Positions 60,355 to 64,000 of a DNA stretch of 64,000 bases are shown here, one piece after another (positions within the stretch are counted from its first letter, which is position 1; every line of letters starts with the position of its first letter). This DNA comes from CAVSSX01 sp963730735. GTDB lineage: Bacteria > Actinomycetota > Acidimicrobiia > Acidimicrobiales > RAAP-2. Made by a program: the position numbers and the translations under genes. The notes beneath the pieces are model-generated. The model made no database searches. It was not told where the DNA came from and saw nothing but the letters and a program-made list of their open reading frames with translations. The stretch is from positions 248,001-312,000 of the forward strand of contig CAVSSX010000008.1 in assembly GCA_963730735.1 (NCBI GenBank), given 5' to 3'.

Positions 60355-60970
60355 TCAGACGGTCGCCGCCACCTGCGCCACGAACGCCCGGTGCAGCCGC
60401 CGGTCGGGGGTGAGCTCGGGGTGGAACGACGACGCCAGCACGCGGTCGCTGCCGCAGCAGGACCGGGATCGGGGGCCCGCCGTCGGCCGGGAGTGACGCC
60501 AGGACCTCCACGTCGGGGCCGACCGACACCACCAGCGGTGCTCGGATGAACACCGCGGGCAACGCGGCCGGGGCGGGCGGGTCGGAGAGGCCCGTCACCT
60601 CGAGCGAGGTCTCGAACGAGGCCACTTGCCGGCCGTACCCGTTGCGTCGGACGGTGCAGTCGAGCAGCCCGAAGCCCCGCTGGTCCGCCCGGCCGTCGAG
60701 GACCGAGGTGGCCAACAGGACCAACCCGGCGCACGTCCCGAACACCGGGAGGCCGGCCTGGAACCGTTGGCCCAGCGGCTCGTAGAGGCCCGAGGAGTCG
60801 AGGAGCAGCGACAGCGTCGTCGACTCCCCGCCCGGCAGGATGATGCCGTCGAGCCCCTCCAGGTCGTCGGCCCGGCGCACCCGGTGCGACACCGCACCGA
60901 CGTCGGCCAACGCCGCCTCGTGTTCCCGGACGTCGCCCTGGAGGGCCAGGACGCCGATCCTCGGGCTCAC
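60355..60970 (-). CDS. pdxT: PLP synthase glutaminase subunit, one frame break
   Basis: About 204 residues after a +1 correction near 60453. It has IGVLALQGDVREHE, LPGGESTTL, the nucleophile Cys in PVFGTCAGLVLLA and, past the break, the His/Glu pair of SSFHPELTPD. It supplies ammonia to PdxS for vitamin B6 synthesis. The GTG start lies 61 bp after pdxS. Confidence 0.93.
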
Positions 60971-61031
60971 GCCGGGCCCGCTCGACTGGCGGTGACCACC
61001 ACCCCCCGGGCGGCTCGCCGGGGGAGGTCGC

Positions 61032-61944
61032 TCACCAACCCCGATCGGCCAACCGGTCGGTCAGCTCGCCGATCTCGAGGCCGGGCATGGCGTCGCCCAG
61101 GCCGGTGCTGACCTTGGCCACGTGGGCCGGGTCGTCGAAGTGCGTGGTGGCCTCCACGATGGCCCGGGCCATGCGGGCCGGGTCCTCGCTCTTGAAGATG
61201 CCCGAGCCGACGAAGACCGCTTCGGCACCGAGCTGGAGGACCAACGAGGCGTCGGCCGGGGTGGCGATGCCGCCGGCGCAGAACAGGGGCACCGGCAGTC
61301 GTCCGGTGCGGGCGATCTCCTGGACCAGACCGATCGGGGCGGCCAGCTGCTTCGCCCAGCCGTACTGCTCGGCCGAGTCGGCCTGGGTGATCCGCCGGAC
61401 GTCGCCCAGGATCGAGCGCAGGTGGCGGACGGCCTCGACGACGTTGCCGGTGCCGGCCTCGCCCTTGGACCGGATCATCGCCGCCCCCTCGGAGATCCGC
61501 CGGAGCGCCTCGCCGAGATTGGTGGCCCCGCACACGAACGGCACCGAGAACGCCCACTTGTCGATGTGGTGGGCCTCGTCGGCCGGCGTCAGGACCTCGC
61601 TCTCGTCGATGTAGTCGACGCCCGAGGGACTGGAGCACCTGGGCCTCGGCGAAGTGGCCGATCCGAGCCTTGGCCATGACCGGGATGGTCACCGCCTCCT
61701 TGATGCCCTCGATCAGGGCGGGATCGCTCATCCGGGCGACGCCGCCGTCACGCCGGATGTCCGAGGGCACCCGCTCGAGGGCCATCACCGACACCGCACC
61801 GGCGTCCTCGGCCACCTTGGCCTGCTCGGCGTTGACCACGTCCATGATCACGCCGCCACGCAGCATGTCGGCCAAGCCCCGCTTGACGGTGAAGGTCCCG
61901 GTCTCGCGGGTCGGGTCCACCTGGTTCGCCGAGTCGCTGGTCAT
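61032..61944 (-). CDS. pdxS: PLP synthase subunit PdxS, one frame break
   Basis: About 303 residues after a +1 correction near 61622, where AQVLQSLGRR should read AQVLQSLG-VDYIDESEVL. It has GGVIMDVVNAEQA, VMALERVPSDIR, the catalytic Lys in MAKARIGHF, FVCGATNLGEALRR, GEAGTGNVVEAVRH and AVFVGSGIFKSEDP. It builds PLP directly from ribose 5-phosphate, glyceraldehyde 3-phosphate and ammonia. The ATG lies 6 nt after a -10. Confidence 0.95.
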
Positions 61945-61950
61945 GGCGCC

Positions 61951-61956
61951 ATGCTA
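61951..61956 (-). promoter_or_regulatory. -10 element of pdxST (leaderless)
   Basis: TAGCAT on the minus strand, 6 nt before the pdxS ATG. Confidence 0.5.
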
Positions 61957-61993
61957 CCGGCGACCGGGGGGCCGGCCGACCCCGCGCGCCGGC

Positions 61994-63142
61994 CTACCAC
62001 TCGGCCAGGGCCGCCGTCCGCACGGTCGTCGCGTCGAGCTCACCGTCGGGCGGAGCCGAGCGCCGACCGACCATCGGGTCGATCCACACCCAGCGGGTGG
62101 CGGCCAGGCGACGCTCCTCGAACACCGACCCGGCGGCCGGCGCCGGCCCGGCGGCCAGGACGGCCAGGGCGTCGTGGAGCCCGGCCGGGTACCGCACGGC
62201 GAAGGAAGCCAACTGGTCGGCCCGGTACTCGCGACCCCGGCCGAGGGCCCAGTGCACGAGGTGGTCGTTCCCGGTCAGCCGGGCGACCGGCCCGAGCATG
62301 CTGACCACCACCGCCGACAGCTCGCCGTCCCGACGCTTCAGGTGGGACAGCTCGTGGGCCAGGACGCCCTCGAGCTCGAGCAGCTCCAGGGCGGCCAACA
62401 GGCCGGTGGTCACCACCACGGCGGCGTCGCCCGGCGACGAGCCGAAGGCGCACGCGTTGGGGACGGCGTCGTCGACCACCAGCAACCGGGGCGGTCGGAG
62501 GCCCATGGTGGCGCACAGGCCGTCGGTGAGGTTGGCCAGTCGGGCCTCTCGGTCGGGTGACGCCGGTCGGGCCCCGATCGCCCGCAGGGCGGCGCCCGTC
62601 GCCCGGCCACGGGCCACCAGCCCGGCGGCCGCCGTCACCACCACGAGGACCACCACCCCGACGATCGGCGAGACCACCACGGCCAGGATCACGCCGAGGA
62701 TCACCCCGGGCACCGCCGCCAGGGTCCAGCACACCTGGGCCGCCCGCCGATGATTGGCTCGGGCCTCGGCCTCGGTCACCGAGGTGGCGCGGAGGGTCTC
62801 GGGATCGGGCGCCGGGATGACGACCGGCGCCGGGGCCGGGCGGTCGTTGCGGGACCGGTGGTCGCCCCGCGAGCCCCGGCTCCCGCCGCCCGAGCGGGGC
62901 CGTGACCCCTGGTTGCGACCGCCGCCCCCCTGGTTCCTCGAGCCCCCCGACCGACCGCCGCCGTTCCCCGAGGCCGACCGGGACCCGCCCTGGCCGCCCG
63001 ACGACCTCGAGCTCCCGCCCCGGCGCGACCGGTTGCCCCCGCTGCGGCTGCGGCTCCCGCCCCCGTTGCCTCCGGTCCCGTTGCCCGAGGATCCCCCGGC
63101 GGGACGCGGGCGGTCGGCGGGGGTGGGGGTGGGATCGCTCAT
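61994..63142 (-). CDS. M48-family (HtpX-like) membrane metalloprotease with Gly/Ser/Arg-rich N-terminus
   Basis: A 382-aa protein. Residues 1-105 are almost only Gly, Ser, Arg and Asn (GGSRSRSGGNRSRRGG) and likely disordered. Two membrane helices follow (about 135-180). The zinc site HELSHLKRRDGE has two His ligands, with a Glu ligand likely in GREYRADQLAS. HtpX-like proteases degrade damaged membrane proteins. It stands between pdxS and pimA and has its own -10, 9 nt upstream. Confidence 0.9.
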   Translation of the reverse strand: MSDPTPTPADRPRPAGGSSGNGTGGNGGGSRSRSGGNRSRRGGSSRSSGGQGGSRSASGNGGGRSGGSRNQGGGGRNQGSRPRSGGGSRGSRGDHRSRNDRPAPAPVVIPAPDPETLRATSVTEAEARANHRRAAQVCWTLAAVPGVILGVILAVVVSPIVGVVVLVVVTAAAGLVARGRATGAALRAIGARPASPDREARLANLTDGLCATMGLRPPRLLVVDDAVPNACAFGSSPGDAAVVVTTGLLAALELLELEGVLAHELSHLKRRDGELSAVVVSMLGPVARLTGNDHLVHWALGRGREYRADQLASFAVRYPAGLHDALAVLAAGPAPAAGSVFEERRLAATRWVWIDPMVGRRSAPPDGELDATTVRTAALAEW

Positions 63143-63151
63143 CGGGCCCTC

Positions 63152-63157
63152 ACGCTA
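63152..63157 (-). promoter_or_regulatory. -10 element of M48 gene
   Basis: TAGCGT on the minus strand, 9 nt before the ATG at 63142, overlapping the pimA stop. Confidence 0.4.
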
Positions 63158-64000
63158 CCGGGTCGCCCGGTTCCGGCCGGTGCGTTCGAACTCCACGATG
63201 GCCTGCTCGTAGAGGGCCAGGTAGCGGACGGCCAGGAGGTCCATCGACCAGGCGTCGGCGTGGCGGCGGGCGGCGGCCAGGGCGGCGCCCGATGCCGGGC
63301 CGGTGGCCGCCCGCACGTCGGCCACGGCGTCGACCAGCGCCTTGCCCAGGACCGCCCCGTCGCCCGGCGGGACGAGGACGGCGTGACCGCCCGACGCCGC
63401 CCGGTAGCCGTCGAGGTCCGAGGCGACGACCACCGTGCCGGCCGCCATGGCCTCGAGAAGGACCATGCCGAAGGACTCCCCCCGGAGGCTCGGAGCGCAC
63501 AGGATGTCGGCGCCGGCCAGGCGCGGCGCCACCTCGGCCTGGTCGAGCAGCCCGAGCCACTCGAGACGGGCCGAGGCCGGGTGACGCCGGCGCAGGGACT
63601 CGGTACTCGGTCCGTCACCAGCGATCCACAGCCGCACCGGGTCGGGCACCGCCTCGAACGCCTCCAGCAGCACGCCGAGGCCCTTGCGCTCCTCGTGGCG
63701 ACCCAGGAACAGGATCGTCGGGCGGTCGGTCGGCGTCGGTTCGATCCCGCTGAAGCGGCCCAGCTCGACCCCGTTGAACAGGACCTCGTAGTGCCCACCC
63801 AGCGCCGCCTCGGCCGTCAGCCGAGCCGCCTCGGACACCGCCACCCGTCGTTGGATCCGGCCGGCCCCCCACCACGCCAGGGGCTTGAACGCCTTGTACC
63901 ACGAGCTGCCTCCGGCCCGGTGGAAGGTCGCCACCATCGGCACCCGGGCGGCGAGCAGTGACCGGTAGCTGATCCCCGGGGCCATCGGCTCGTGCCAGTG
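63155..64000 (-). CDS. pimA: PimA-like phosphatidylinositol mannosyltransferase, 5'-truncated
   Basis: The gene continues past the right edge, so the N-terminal part is missing; 281 residues are visible. They begin HWHEPMAPG, the PimA equivalent of HVHEPLAPG, then VPMVATFHRAG, the nucleotide-sugar domain VLFNGVELGRF, FLGRHEERKGLGVLLEAF, and the GT4 ExxE site region SLRGESFGMVLLEAMAAG. It adds the first mannose of PIM lipids. The place next to pdxS fits the M. tuberculosis order. Confidence 0.9.
   Translation of the reverse strand, partial: HWHEPMAPGISYRSLLAARVPMVATFHRAGGSSWYKAFKPLAWWGAGRIQRRVAVSEAARLTAEAALGGHYEVLFNGVELGRFSGIEPTPTDRPTILFLGRHEERKGLGVLLEAFEAVPDPVRLWIAGDGPSTESLRRRHPASARLEWLGLLDQAEVAPRLAGADILCAPSLRGESFGMVLLEAMAAGTVVVASDLDGYRAASGGHAVLVPPGDGAVLGKALVDAVADVRAATGPASGAALAAARRHADAWSMDLLAVRYLALYEQAIVEFERTGRNRATR

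Overview
The window is a contiguous, very G+C-rich piece of bacterial chromosome packed with housekeeping genes. It looks actinobacterial. It encodes a mycothiol synthase (mshD), a PimA-type mannosyltransferase and a polyprenol-phosphate mannosyltransferase, carries an actinobacterial-type LexA box at ruvC, and many genes start 5-9 nt after a TANNNT -10 element with no leader. A separate trpF next to hisA, and a secreted sedolisin with GYWEVASDGG-type repeats, suggest a deep lineage such as Acidimicrobiia; that placement is inference. I saw no tRNA, rRNA, insertion sequence, prophage or CRISPR array.

Layout. 1-665: truncated nitrilase-family hydrolase. 823-4464 (+): fatty-acid synthesis block fabD-fabG-acpP-fabF, with a carrier-like C-terminal domain fused to FabD. 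4502-8020 (-): trpC-trpF-trpB-trpA. 8113-9187: orphan response regulator and a small PH/GRAM-like protein. 9196-17780 (-): hisD-hisC-hisB-hisH-hisA-hisF, a GroES-like gene, hisI, trpE and ygfZ, mostly overlapping by 1-19 nt. 17881-18744: a small coiled-coil protein and a degenerate RHH/PIN pair. 19045-24534: nth, mshD, a VIT1-type transporter, a membrane protein, a MaoC hydratase, and menG-menF for menaquinone. 24582-30413: a two-component system, a dolichol-phosphate-mannose-type synthase, an AI-2E family exporter and an MprF/AglD-like membrane protein. 30478-35080: two SEDS proteins, a DUF151 nuclease, MscS and a beta-carbonic anhydrase. 35089-54141 (-): aroE-mltG-ruvX-alaS, two small membrane-associated proteins, sedolisin, rarA, aspS-hisS-rel, secF-secD-yajC. 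54142-54628: a gene-free stretch with a large stem-loop and U-rich tail. 54629-57174 (+): a second two-component system. 57209-64000 (-): ruvC-ruvA-ruvB, yebC, pdxS-pdxT, an M48 protease and a truncated pimA.

The run from aroE to pimA follows the M. tuberculosis Rv2552c-Rv2610c order (from memory). The sedolisin and the second two-component system are the main additions.

Main caution: about 16 frame breaks interrupt otherwise intact, often essential genes (mshD, a response regulator, sedolisin, rarA, hisS, rel, secF, pdxT, pdxS, probably hisH). Every one shifts the frame by +1, as single extra bases would. I read this as sequence error, not gene decay, and annotate each as one CDS.

I found no clearly new multi-gene system. 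The best candidates for follow-up are the structured element between yajC and the second two-component system, the leaderless SOS promoter of ruvC, the FabD fusion, the GroES-like protein inside the his operon and the catalytically degraded PIN/RHH pair.
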